Notes under the pieces: model-generated
What the model was told of the DNA's origin: nothing
Databases searched by the model: none
Seen by the model: the letters and a program-made list of their open reading frames with translations, nothing else
Shown here: one piece after another, positions 22,621 to 33,841 of the stretch
Position numbering within the stretch: the stretch's first letter is position 1
Layout: the number at the start of each line of letters is the position of its first letter
Source: Euclidia mi
Lineage: Eukaryota > Arthropoda > Insecta > Lepidoptera > Erebidae
DNA: 64,000 nt
NCBI GenBank assembly: GCA_944739405.2
Contig: OX123196.2
Span: 69,339,688 to 69,403,687 of the forward strand
Direction of reading: 5' to 3'
Made by a program: the position numbers and the translations under genes

Positions 22621-23332
22621 TATTTAACAAACCTTGACCATCATTTTACAACGGTGCTTGAATACTGAATCCCTGCGAGATGAAGAGAGAAAAAGTCAAT
22701 ATCGTGTATCTCCATTAGCATGACTGCGAAACTATTATGTAGTCTGCCTGCATTTTAGAACCGACCTATCTGTCTGGTTTTTTAGATATACATGTATAAT
22801 AATGATGTAAAAAACATACATAAATTGCAACTTTGCTCAAACACTAGTTCCCTGCGAAATGAAGAGTGAGAAAATCCAAATCATGCAACTTCAATAGCAC
22901 GACTCAGAAAGTATCGTGTTGTCTGCCTGCGTGTCAGAACCGACCTATGTGTCTGCCTTGTTAAATATATGTTTATAATAATAATATAAATAACATATAT
23001 AATTTCTAGCTTTGCTAAAATAACGTAAATTTTATGAAATTTTGGGAATTTTGATATTATATAAAATATAGTAGGAACCGGCAAAAGTGTCTGCCATTAA
23101 GTTTTTCTTTATAAAAAAATATATATTTTAAGATATCAAAACGGCAGACATGCTGCGATCACGTTTTGAAAGTCGATTTTCATGCTTTTCGACTTCTAGG
23201 CACGCCTAAAGGAACCCACTATGGGAATAGTGAAACCCCATTCGATCTACGGCAGATGAATTACTATAACTAGCATTAATATAGAGTTTGCTACTATACC
23301 GTAAGTCTGCGGAACACTGGCTCTCAGTCTAT

Positions 23333-23734
23333 AGAAAATTATATGATGTTTACGTTTGTAAAGAATAAACTCAAATATTACTGTGAGATTATCTCTGAGT
23401 AACATAGACTACTTTTTACATACCGTGGACATACCAGCGAGCAGAACTGCGCGCAAATTCTAGTATAAGTTTGATTTGTTGGTAAAGATGTGTTATGATT
23501 ACAAGATTTTGAATTTAAAAACTAGGATCGAGCAAATTTAGTTGTCAGAAGAGTACTTGTTTCAATCGTGACTAGCTATTGACCTCATCTTTGCTGCGGG
23601 GTTCTGTTATCTCGACAAAGAGTCATGTTCTATTCTGATATACAAGCTAAAATATTACTGCAACGTTTCAGTTTAGGTAAAGTTTTCATCTAAATCCATT
23701 AAGAGGTGTATGCGTACAAGAGTAACAAACATTC
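23333..23734. other. unassigned AT-rich DNA
   Basis: No coding or repeat signal recognised. Confidence 0.3.
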
Positions 23735-23956
23735 ATTCATCATCATCGGCCCTGTATATACAGAAAACTGCCCCACTGCTGGGCACGGGCCTTTTCTCAC
23801 TATGAAAAGGGTAAGACCATAGTCCTATTACGCTGGCAAAATGCGGGTTGGCAGACTTCACATGTTTTTCGAGAACATTATGGAGAACTCTCAGACATGC
23901 AGCTTTCCTCATGATGTTTCCCTTCATCGTTTACCAAGCGATAATTGACAATTTAA

Positions 23957-26900
23957 GGCGCTGTCCTAAGCGACTGTTTTGGTAAATGAGGGGGTGAAGC
24001 AGGGGAGGTGAAGGGAGCTTATCTCCGACTACTGCGGGGCGCCCCCCTTCATTCTCGTCGCGTGCGGCCGTATTCTGGCGACATCCGTATTCCAATATTT
24101 CAAAATCGCAAGCAAAACGTTTTAGAATATTGAATTGAGATACTGATATTAAAATTTATATTACATACATCAATCTGTTTGTACAATATAGGCATAGCGC
24201 AATTTTTGTTCTCAGTGGAGCCATGAGCAAAACTGGCTTACATTAGACGTTATAGGTATTAAATGTTGACGAAAGTAGGTAAATACCTACGTGCCGTAAG
24301 ATGATAAAAATAATTAAGTCAGTTCCATGTATGGAGAGGCCATTATTATGTTTGTTTTGTTTTTGTATAAAAATAGTGAAGCAGTTCATAGAATACCTAC
24401 ATCTAATTCCATTCCTGCCAGTTTTCAAATATGTTTTGCAATAAATTGGCTGTGACATACGGGCGGACAGACAGACAGACATTGCGAATCTATAAGGGTT
24501 CCGTTTTTACAATTTTTGGCTACGGTACCCTAAAAAACACAATACTGCTCTACTAAGCGCAAAAGCCGTATCTCAACTAAAGCGAGTTACGAGATAATTG
24601 AAGTTTAGTAAAAGTTGATTTATTTATGGATGTTTATTGTTATTATAGGTATAATTACTATGGCAAAGGTTTCGAAAACGTCACCCTTTTTAGGGGTTGT
24701 GAGTGACTGGAGAGGGAGCAGGGGAGGTCTTGAAACCCCCCTCACCATTTTCACTTGCCGGAAATACTTGGTTTCCTCTGAAAAAAAAATCTCCAAACAT
24801 CGGTGTGTATGGCACTGCCAACTTCCACATTCATCACACTAGTTTAATAAACTAAGGTTGTCGGAGCCCTGCGAAGGGCTCCTATTTTCGGATTAAGGTT
24901 CAAAAGATAACCTAACATAACCTATTTATTTACTTATACAGTCGTACCTAACCCAAGGCACTCGAAAGCAATGACGCACAAATTTGACATAAGCTGTCAA
25001 TATGATCAGTCCAAGATGGCAGTTTTGCGTTTCGCTTCACGTTTATCACATAAAACCTAAAAATTACATTTGTAAAACTGTACTAAAGTATAAAAACTAT
25101 GTTCCGTTTTGCATAATTGCCGAAGTATTTATGAAATTTTGGAAATTGTTTAAAAATATTTACACACAACTCCGGCAGCTCAAATTAATTTTAGGGGATT
25201 AAAACGAACTACCTTAAGCCCCCTACACTACCAATACCCTCAAATTCAGGCGACTCGTTTCGAAACCCAATCCATTATTATTTTTCAAAATAGATGAAAC
25301 ATCAAAAATATATGTGGATATACCTTATTCATGAGATACTGCTATGACGCTTAGAAAATTATAGAATTAGAATTTGAGTTACTGCTTTTTCGTTAGCTCT
25401 CGTCATACATGTTTGTATGGAAAAATATAAAAAAATTCTTTCGCTTCAAATATGTGTTGTTTCAAAGAAAATAAATATTAAAAGATATTTATTTATATTC
25501 CTTTATAATTTATTAACGAAATACAGAGTTTACAGCTCATCAAAAGTTAGCTGTCTGCTACAACCCGGCAGGTTTTCTTTATTCTCATCGAATGTTAAAG
25601 GCAGTGTGTGAGGTGATAAGGCTTCAATACTTATTATTTGCTGTTGTTCACGAGGCACAGTTTCATTTACTTTCCTTTTACGGCTTTGTATTGTAGAAAT
25701 TTCAAGCACTGATGAAACATTTTCCTCTCCGTGATCTCGCAATGCCATCCCTTGAGCTTGACGAGAATCAACAATTTCAGGCAACTGCCAATTCATATAA
25801 AACGCCACAAGCTTCTCCCAAAAAACATCATCTCTTTCTATAATTTCTATTTTTAGTGGTATACTTTCGCCACTCCACATAGCAAATAAACACTTTTGTT
25901 TGCGTGTAACGTGGCGTTACCCCTGAATTAACAATAAGGTACAATATTTGTTTAGACTAGTCAGTTCACTTTTTTATCATGTTTCCATATTTGTATTTTA
26001 TTTGCTCTTATACTATTCTCCAGACCATTCTTATAGGCAACTTTAGAACATTAAATTTCCACAATCGTGTTTGGACCTATTAATCCATCTGGCGTGGCAC
26101 CAATAATCGAATAATCCACAAGGCTCGATTGTTACATTTTCTTGCTTCGCCAGTTGTTGCAAAGCCAGTTGTTCATTTTAGATTCCATGCGCAACTGATT
26201 TTACATTGCAAATATTTTATTTGTACAAAATATTTTTTACTAAGTTGGCTTTACTGCTGTTATCTCTTTTTTTACCACTATACAAAAATTTCAATCTGTC
26301 AACATATTCTTACGCAATTCGAACCAGTCACTGCTATCCCTTTTGTAATTTTTGCTTATTACTACGGAATTTGAGTCAAATTTGTTAAAAAAATTGTTTG
26401 GCATTTCTTGGCTAGCTCTTGAACAGATCGTGTTTGGAATGACTGAAGTCAAATGTGTGTAAGACGTTGCAGAACTGTTATCTTTAACTTCACTGTAATT
26501 ACAATAATGATAATTAGTTACGTACTTTATTATTTAAAAAATACTATATCTTGTGTTATAGCAAACAGAGAAGTTACCTTCTTACTTATAAATGATTGAT
26601 TTTAGAAATTAAAAAGATATTAGATGTACTGAGACATACCTAATAGTTTATGAATAATCAAAGTTTTACCCGATGTACCTAAAAAGGTTTATGTTCAAAA
26701 CACAATAATACAACATTCGTTACCGCTTGTATGCGGATTGCGGAGCGCCATATTAGCGCTGTCATCATTATTGTTCGCTGTGGCGGCATCTTAGCGCTCC
26801 AGGCGCTCTGACAAGCTAATGAATTTGAAATATAGGTACATAAAATGATTCGATTTTATGTTATTACTCTTTCAAAAATTTAAAACTGTGGCAGCTATGT

Positions 26901-27832
26901 ATTGTGAGAATAATTTATATAATTATATTATGCATAATCGATAATATATAAGTAACATAGTTAGTCATAAAAGACTCTTATGAAAATAATTTGTGTAAAA
27001 ATGTTACATTTTTCATAATCACTTGGCCATGGATGAATTTCTATTTTATAACGACGCTTTCTTGTACAAATCCTTCGTAGAACTTCATTTCTCGAATTGT
27101 CCATATTTTATTCTTCTAATTATATATTTATAAGCACAGAAACAATAACACATTAAACGCAACAAGAGTATAAACTTAGGTCCTAATTATATGTGCCCAT
27201 AGTTACATGAAAAGCCTATTTGATTCAAAGTATTCAGTCTATAACATAAAACATGAAATTACGAACTCAAATCGGCGTACTATAATAACAAACAGGTTTA
27301 CGTAAAATTTCGTGCAGCGGAGACGCAAGCGACATGACCTATCTCTCACAGGGCTCATAGCCGAATGATGAGGTCTGGGCGGGGCGTAAACTAGCAACTG
27401 ACACTCAGTACACCGCTTATGCTAATAAGGTTTAAATTGCTGAAGCGTTTGATATTGATGGGATCTACCGAGCGTCAAAATCATAGACGTTTGGCAGATT
27501 TTATTTAATTTTACAAAATATACATGTATAATATGAAAATAAATAGGGTAATTCTTTAGTTCATTAGATTTCCTACAATATTATTAAAAAAAATATGACA
27601 GCTTACGATCAAAATATTGCAAACAGTGAGATGAAAGATTATTTTCTGCCTCGATTTTGTGATTTTTTTTACCGTGATTCTATTTTACGTACATGAAAAA
27701 TTCTTTCAAAAGTCTTTTGTTCAGACTTTTGACTTTAAGCTCTATTTTTTTCTAGTTTGTAATATGTACCGTTATGGCTAGATGCGTGACGAAAAATTAG
27801 GTATTTCACGGCTTCTGAGGTATAACAGCGCC
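23957..27832 (-). mobile_element. TTAA-type YqaJ element, copy B (complete)
   Basis: TTAA at 23953-23956 and 27833-27836 bound 3876 bp whose ends are GGCGCTGTC and its inverted partner AACAGCGCC. The copy is the reverse complement of copy C with small differences throughout. It lies inside a SINE, giving a clean integration site. It carries a decayed YqaJ-type nuclease gene on the minus strand and no recognisable transposase. Termini do not start with CCC as usual for piggyBac. Kolobok elements also use TTAA, so the superfamily is open. Confidence 0.85.
25530..26492 (-). pseudogene. YqaJ / lambda-exonuclease-type nuclease relic (copy B)
   Basis: This is the least damaged C-terminal part of the three. 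25880-25530 is open for 116 codons and reads through 'ERDDVFWEKLVAFYMNWQ' and 'LPEIVDSRQAQGMALRD' to a natural stop. Upstream, with a frame break or two, are 'WFKLRKN', 'GATPDGLIGP' (Asp codon complement at 26087-26089) and 'TIVEI' (Glu complement at 26057-26059). The next codon is TAA (complement at 26051-26053) where the catalytic Lys should be. A CAA-to-TAA change near 25919 destroys the QxQ region. The block starts at 26492 right after a sequence resembling a splice acceptor, so the ancestral gene may have had introns. It cannot make an active nuclease. Confidence 0.75.
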
Positions 27833-28038
27833 TTAACATGCACATTACTTCAAAAATTCATTGGTGTGCGCCGTGGATTTGAACCCGATACCTTCTGCGT
27901 AGCAGTCCGTTGATCTCTCCACTAGGCTATCGCTGCTCATTTTTGCATTGCATGCATTTATTAATTAACACAAACTCTTGCATTTATAAAAGTACTAAAA
28001 TAATATGCTATAATATACAAAACTATTTCTGAAATAAA

Positions 28039-28369
28039 GAGATCCCATAAAAAACAATACTTGTCAAAAAACCAAGTCTCGCTACCGTAAAAAGTTGTGA
28101 GATCCATGTAATACCAAGTCGGTTCATTAAAAATCTTTAATGTTTTAAATAAATAGATTGAATCGGCCATCGCATGAAAACCCAACATATTATCTCATAA
28201 GTAATACATACACATATAAATTAGTTTGTTCAGTGCGACTGCCAAGTCAATCTATTTATTTAAAACATTAAAGCTTTTTAATTAACTGACTTGGTATTAC
28301 ACGGATTTCACAGCTCTTTACGGTAGCGAGACTTGGTTTTTTGACAAGTATTGTTTTTTATGGGATCTC
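28039..28369. mobile_element. foldback element, 123-bp arms
   Basis: Arms 28039-28161 and 28247-28369 are equal in length and complementary with several mismatches; outer ends 'gagatcccat' and 'atgggatctc'. The 85-bp loop and no coding capacity suggest a miniature inverted-repeat element. Confidence 0.7.
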
Positions 28370-28794
28370 ATTTCCGGTACCTTCTACTTCTTGTCCACCA
28401 ACAACGAATTTTCTCAACGAAATTAAAGCCCTAACTGCACATGTAATTTTCTACTCCTATATATTATGTATTTATATAAAATTACAAAGTTATTTATGTA
28501 GTTAATGTATCTCGAAAACAGGACCGAAATTGAAAAATATTTTAGTTTTTCCTTGATTTATACACTAAACACTAATTGTATTCTAAATTTGAAGCTTCTA
28601 CGCCTGTTAGAAATGGCTTAGATTTTGATGATCGGTCAGTGAGTGACAAAATCACGAAAAGTGACTCGTTTTAATTCTTAAACTACTAGTTCAAATTAAA
28701 TGAGATTTGAAATATACCATATTTAAACAATGCCTGCTTGGGTACTAAAAAAACAAGCTTCTAGTTTTAGCCACAACGAAGTTATAGAGGGTCG
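28370..28794. other. unassigned AT-rich DNA
   Basis: No features recognised. Confidence 0.3.
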
Positions 28795-29093
28795 ATAAGA
28801 AAAAAACAAAACGAAAATGAAAACTTAAAAATCGTACCAAAAATATTTACTAGGTATTTAGTTTCTTTTTAAAAAAAAGAGAACCGCCTTTAAAAACATC
28901 GACCCACTGAAAAGTACGAAATAATTTTTACATACGCTAATACATAGTATATAACTTATACAAAATACTTAGTTTTTGAAGTCGGTGCCAAACCATCAAA
29001 AACAAAAAAGAATACTGGCAAAAAGGGACTTACCTCGTAAATATTTTTGGTACGATTTTTAACTTTTCATTTTCGTTTTGTTTTTTTTCTTAT
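28795..29093. mobile_element. foldback element, about 57-bp arms
   Basis: Left arm 28795-28851 ('aaaacgaaaatgaaaac', 'aatcgtaccaaaaatattt') is complementary to 29037-29093. The loop contains 'gaagtcggtgccaaacc', a motif shared with LINE-type tails elsewhere in the window. Confidence 0.6.
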
Positions 29094-29561
29094 TATTTTT
29101 ATTTCATACTTTTTAGTGTTAGGTACTTTGTTCGTTTACTTAAGGTTTTGTGTTAACTACTCTTTTATTTATTTCATACTTTTTAGTGATAGGTACTCCA
29201 TTTAATTTAATTTTGGGCTAATTAATAGTTTGTTTATAGTTAGATTCAATTATTTTAGTGATTAGTTTTCTGCTAGTATCAGTTTGTTATCATGACTTTG
29301 ACATAGGTACAGAAGCTTCATAAATATATATATACATTTACGTTATTTTATATGGTTATATTGTCCAAAATTGACATAATTTTTATTATGTTTAAGGATT
29401 TTTACACAAGAAAATCTTGCCTAAATCATATATTATAAATTAAGTATAATAAACGAGGAGTTTTAATTCATAAAAGTCTCAGTAAAGATGTTGTGGTGTG
29501 TAGCTACTTTTAGAGTTGACTGTACCTACTTTTATTCTGTGTGCCTATGGGCTAAGGCTTC
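29094..29561. other. unassigned AT-rich DNA
   Basis: Two similar blocks 'tttatttcatactttttagtg' (about 29099 and 29166) suggest a short duplication. No genes. Confidence 0.3.
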
Positions 29562-30175
29562 ATGCTGGCAGAGAGAGATGAGTCTAGGGAATCAGCCCCA
29601 TACGGAAGTACGATCCAAACAAATGCGGTGGACTTTGTACATACTATTGAATTGGCTGTGAGCTCTCGTATTATGCTCCGGAGAAATATGCCAATAACGG
29701 ATGGCTTAGCGAACGGGGCAATGGGGATGGGGGGCCTAAAGGATTTAAATGGCTGGCACTAAGAAGAGATCAACTTGAGCTAGGTGAACTGCCTGATGCC
29801 ATTTTGATATTATTTAATGATCCATCAATAGCATTGCGTTTTAAAGATGATGATGGATACATTTCCATAGCTCCAGTGCCAGCGACCTATCAAGGCAATC
29901 GCGGTTATGGTGATATCGAATTATCGAGAGGCGGATGTTGCCAGTCATATTGAGTTGGGCTGTGACGGTACACAAGTTGCAAGGATATACACTTAGTTCC
30001 GCGGACCTAGGGCCTAAAATCTTTGCTATAGGCCAATGCTATGTTGCCTTGAGGCGGCTCAAATCCCTAAAAGGCATGGCTTTAAGTGATATTGAGTCGA
30101 ACAAATTACTCAACCATCCCCACGACAACAGAGCCTTATCCGAAATGACAAGAATGAGAAATATGCTCTTGCATT
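29562..30175 (+). pseudogene. PIF1-like helicase C-terminal relic
   Basis: Three frame segments give the C-terminal third of a superfamily 1 PIF1-type DNA helicase. 29562-29762 has 'SSRIMLRRNMPITDGLANG', the usual RVMLRRN...GLVNGA block. About 29735-29930, in another frame, has 'LRRDQLELGELPDAILILF' and 'ATYQGNRGYGDIE'. 29935-30177 has 'LSWAVTVHKLQGYTL' (motif V/VI region) and 'GPKIFAIGQCYVALRRLKS'. Two frameshifts and a short internal loss after 'GYTLSS' kill it. In Lepidoptera such copies belong to Helitron-like or other PIF1-bearing mobile elements; the VHKLQG signature differs from the INKSQGQ usual in Helitron helicases, so the parent element is uncertain. Confidence 0.75.
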
Positions 30176-30214
30176 AGATTCTTTCACCGACTTTCTTTGT
30201 TTTTTGTTAATCGC

Positions 30215-30330
30215 AGAGACATAGACACTTACACACGTACACATACAAATACACACACGCGCGCGGGCGCGCGCAAACACGTACACACGTACAAGCACAC
30301 ACACATAATACATACAAACATACTAAGAAC
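30215..30330. repeat. CA/CG-alternating microsatellite
   Basis: A purine-pyrimidine alternating tract (acacgtacac, then cgcgcgcgggcgcgcgc near 30260) directly follows the helicase relic. Frames on both strands here are artefacts. Confidence 0.8.
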
Positions 30331-30339
30331 CAATATAAT

Positions 30340-30530
30340 GTATATGGGTCAAACTGAGAACCTTCTTTTTTTAAAGTCGGTTAAAATACTAAAACCTTCT
30401 CCTAAGTGTAACAAATACTTTTCTGAAAACCGCATCAAAATCGGTTCAGCCAAACGCGAGATACTCGCGGACAAACATACATACATACAGGTCAAACTGA
30501 GAACCTCCTTTTTTTGAAGTCGGTTAAAAA
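30340..30530 (+). repeat. two LINE-type 3' tails in tandem
   Basis: 'gtcaaactgagaacctcc' followed by a T-run and 'gaagtcggttaaaa' occurs at 30490-30530 and, slightly altered, at 30348-30392. The stretch between has 'catcaaaatcggttcagcc', usual upstream of this lepidopteran tail. Related tails lie at 62199-62445 and, inverted, at 63885-64000. Confidence 0.6.
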
Positions 30531-30938
30531 TGGCCTGAATTGCTTCAAGAAAAGGATGGTACGGCCGTGCCGCTTTTTTGCTCGACTTGGCGGGGGCACT
30601 CCCGTGCCCCCAGAACCGTGCCCTCAACAGCTATTAAGAGTATGAAATACGACTTCTATAAAATACCTATACCTACTTTAACCTAAATAAACATAAGAGC
30701 GAAACATAAAGCGATTTCGTATAATTACCTAAACTATTAAACTGATAATAAACAGTATAGGAGCAACGACCTATACTTCAGCATAGATTTCGCAGATAAT
30801 ACTAAAGTTCGCCCGTGAGAATTACACATCTAAACTTTCATCAGGAATTACCTATTAGTGTAACTGTACAAAAATCCGTACAGTAGTTGTTGAGTTCATG
30901 GCGCTCATTCAGACAGACAGCAAGAAAAGGGGACCTGA
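30531..30938. other. unassigned stretch with GC-rich patch
   Basis: A GC-rich patch at 30558-30630 ('ggcgggggcactcccgtgcc') has a short inverted repeat. It may belong to the same mobile element as the helicase relic. The rest is AT-rich. Confidence 0.3.
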
Positions 30939-31120
30939 TCTTAATATATAAAATCCTTGCGTTACTGACTGACTGACAAACACGCTACAGCCGAAACTAT
31001 TGGGCGCAGTAAGCTGAAATTTGGCATGTATGTTCCTTGGGGATCGTAGGGGTGCACTAAGAAGGGATTTCCCGAAATTCCCACGAGATCGGCCAAAATG
31101 GGTAAATAAAAAAAAAAATG

Positions 31121-31124
31121 CAGG
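31121..31124 (+). repeat. left target duplication of the LTR element
   Basis: CAGG, repeated at 39801-39804. The uninterrupted Helitron at 34925-35129 has one CAGG at the same place. Confidence 0.75.
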
Positions 31125-31925
31125 TGTCAGAATCAGAAAAGCTTCCTATAGTGTAGAGACAGTTTTGATAAATAAAAGAGACAACTATCAAATCATACTT
31201 TCATTTATTCAGTTTGGCACAAGGATATATCCTTACATTACGTCGTGATTCTACATTTACATTTACAGCCCAGTTCACAAAGCAAAGACATAGAACCAAG
31301 AGAAAGAACGGGCAATAAAACTCTTGATCATTCTTTTCAATAACTATATATAACAATAATTAACAAACAGTGGTACAGCCAAATTATATCAAATATCAAT
31401 GTTGTGGGTAGTTTTATATTACTAGAAAGGTTTGTCTTACAACAGAACATAATAAGCATTATTTAGCATCAACACAATTTACTAAATGTTTACCACAGGT
31501 ATATAATGAATCTCATTGATACAACTTGATCCACAGTATATTATTCTATCCTATATTACAATCTATAATATCTCACAAACGATCAAACTACCCACAACAC
31601 AATATCAATAAGATAATGATTACACTATCTTACATTGTTTCCTAGATGATGAAACGAAAGAACAAGCAACACAGAATATTGGAACACAGTGGCAGTTAAA
31701 TAGTCAGAACCATATCGTATCTGAGCCGTCGTCGAAGGAGAATAGGACGAACTAGCCGAGGCTGTCGACTTATATAGGTATACCTTATTTACACGTTTGA
31801 CAGTTTAACTGTCAAACGTCGTGTCAGTGTCCTTTAACTTCCACTATGCTCTTACATATTATGTATAAAATACTTGGATATCAGTAATTTCAGCCAACGG
31901 CTCAAATATCATAACATATCTCTCA
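31125..31925 (+). repeat. 5' LTR (801 bp)
   Basis: Begins TGTCAGAATCAG and ends CATATCTCTCA. It contains a reverse-complement LINE-tail segment near 31250-31330 and a perfect 13-bp-arm palindrome, ACGTTTGACAGTT and its complement, at 31793-31819, shortly after a TATATA box-like stretch (about 31771). Confidence 0.75.
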
Positions 31926-32734
31926 CGGCCAGACTGACAATTACTTCGTCCTCGAAGTACAATAAATAACACTTTACTAAACAATCGCCCGACGGCCGCC
32001 CTGTATGATGTAACAATTAATTCTTACCATGTTGATTAAAACCATCTAAAAACTAAAGTACCGTTACGTCCGCTACGGCTATACTGACTTACATCGTCAT
32101 CTAAGTAAGTTCAATTATAAGAATAGTATCAAAACACCAATCACTATGTACGAAACATGTACACAAAAATAAACTGGAATCATATTTAGAGTAATTACGG
32201 TTTCATTTTGCGAGTCTAGAAATAAGTTCTGTATCAGCTGCTTTGATACCATTGTTACAAATTGTATTTACTATTCTATGAAGGGATCATTAACATTCAC
32301 AATACACATGTTACATAGAAGTACAGTTTAATTTTACAATATTACACCACTGCATTATCCATCCACAAATTGAGAAAAATAATATAGTACAAAAGGAGCC
32401 ACTACGAAGCATCATAAAAATTTAAGTAACGTTTTTAAGAATAAAAAAATAAAATAGGTAATTCTGCTTATGGCTGATAAATAAATGAAATAAAATAAAT
32501 AATTTAAATCCACAACCGAGTTAAAGTATACAGGTACCAACTTGTATGATAACAGTAGTGTAATACTTGGACAATACTTTCATTCTAATTCACTCATTGC
32601 CATTGCCTTTCCTTTCACATTAAATAGATAAGTAACAACGGTCAATCTCCTTGAGACTATCTAGCCCCACACCTGCTGCACATGAGTCCATGCTAGAACA
32701 AGGCGAAAGACTTCAGCAGTTCGTAGGCAATAAT
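31926..32734. other. LTR-element interior, non-coding
   Basis: AT-rich with no frame longer than background. A short palindrome 'acttcgtcctcgaagt' at about 31943 lies just inside the 5' LTR. Confidence 0.5.
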
Positions 32735-32965
32735 CAATATCATCAACATCAAAATGATTATCAATATCATCAACATCAAAATGATTAACAATATCATCAA
32801 CATCAAAATGATTATCAATATCATCAACTTCAAAATGATTACCAAATCATTATCAAAATCATTATCAAAATCATTATCAAAATCATTATCAAAATCATTA
32901 TCAAAATCATTATCAAAATATTATCAAAATCATTATCAAAATCATTATTATCAGCATCGTCATCA
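32735..32965 (+). repeat. ATCATCAA / ATTATCAAAATC minisatellite
   Basis: Tandem units of about 24 bp ('caacatcaaaatgatta' type) pass into about nine 12-bp units (attatcaaaatc) at 32848-32950. The apparent SLSKSLSK-repeat protein is just this array translated. Confidence 0.9.
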
Positions 32966-33324
32966 TTGCCAGCATTATCATCAACTTCTTAACCATCGGT
33001 AAGTTAATCATCAATAATAATTCAATCATCGTCAACTATTTAACCATCAATGAATACCTAAATCGATGTTATCACATTATTATAGATATTTACAGATACC
33101 TTTATATCATCACTGCTACCTACATTATCGATCCTTGTTTAGAAGAAGTTTATATGTTATGCTGTGTATGGTTTTCAGAACCTGTAACCTATAGTAAGAC
33201 CGCCCTTTTACTTTCTTTGTATATGTATTTTAAAATTTGACTTAAATACCTTAAGAAAATAAAAAAAATGTTATCTGTAAAAGCTACTATGTCATCAAGG
33301 AATATCTAAACGGTATTAATCCAT
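32966..33324. other. LTR-element interior, non-coding
   Basis: The ATCATCA-rich composition fades out after the minisatellite. Nothing else was seen. Confidence 0.4.
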
Positions 33325-33405
33325 AAAGTGGGTGTAGAAATACACCTCTGCCTACCCCTTCGGGAATAAAAGGCGTGACGATATGTATGTATGTATGTAT
33401 GTATT
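33325..33405 (+). repeat. TATG-tailed short element fragment
   Basis: 'gtgtagaaatacacctctg' and 'cctaccccttcgggaataa' precede a (TATG)n tail. It shares the 3' half of the element at 17895-18415 and the SINEs at 33595-33830 and 37301-37520. Confidence 0.65.
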
Positions 33406-33594
33406 AATCCATAAATCGTAGCTATCTAAAAGTAAAAAGTTCTTTAATATATTCTACAAAAATTAACTGTAGGAAAAACTATAAATGTAACTTATCATAA
33501 TCAAAATTGATATCTATATTAATAATACACTAAAATGTTATCAATCTAGAATAATAAATGCAGCAGACCCTATTAAAGCATGTTACTATAATAC

Positions 33595-33830
33595 CATAGC
33601 ATGCATAGGGTTCCCACCAAGAACTAAGGGCCCCAAGCCAACCTCACCTGCAAGTGGTGCACCTGCCGATCAACGGACGAGGCTCTGGCAAACAAAATAT
33701 CCCGATAAGCGGCAATAGGCTCGCCACCTATTACGTGGGATCAAAACACTGGCGAAAAGTGGGCGTTTAATATGCCTCTGCCTACCCCTTCGGGGAAACA
33801 GGCGTGAGTCTATATATGTATGTATGTATG
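33595..33830 (+). repeat. TATG-tailed SINE, full-length copy
   Basis: An 11-bp duplication TACTATAATAC flanks it (33584-33594 and 33831-33841). The body starts 'catagcatgcatagggttcc', passes 'cctaccccttcgggg' and ends in a TATG tail. No clear pol III B box is visible, so the head is not obviously tRNA-derived. Confidence 0.8.
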
Positions 33831-33841
33831 TACTATAATAC

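Larger units (their letters stand above)
21036..23332. mobile_element. element with about 620-bp terminal inverted repeats
   Basis: Left arm 21036-21656 (621 bp) and right arm 22711-23332 (622 bp) are reverse complements with scattered mismatches; the outer ends are 'gagccagtgttccgcagac' and its complement. Each arm contains related 'GGCAGACA..GGTCGGTTC' units about 190 bp apart, so the arms are internally duplicated. The 1.05-kb core holds a palindromic insertion (21795-21915) and a minus-strand coding fragment (22174-22620). No clear target duplication was found. Long arms with internal repeats resemble Foldback-type elements. Confidence 0.75.
23735..27942 (-). repeat. SINE interrupted by YqaJ element copy B
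   Basis: The two parts, 23735-23956 and 27837-27942, together make one minus-strand SINE. The outer right part has 'gcgatagcctagtgg' and a B-box-like 'cgggttcaaatcc'; the left part ends in 'cagtggggcag..gatgatgatg' style sequence. Uninterrupted relatives at 20150-20395 confirm that the two parts belong together, joined by a single TTAA. Confidence 0.75.

Noticed and set aside
32754..33002. A protein of SLSK repeats
   Set aside because: It is a direct translation of the 12-bp minisatellite.
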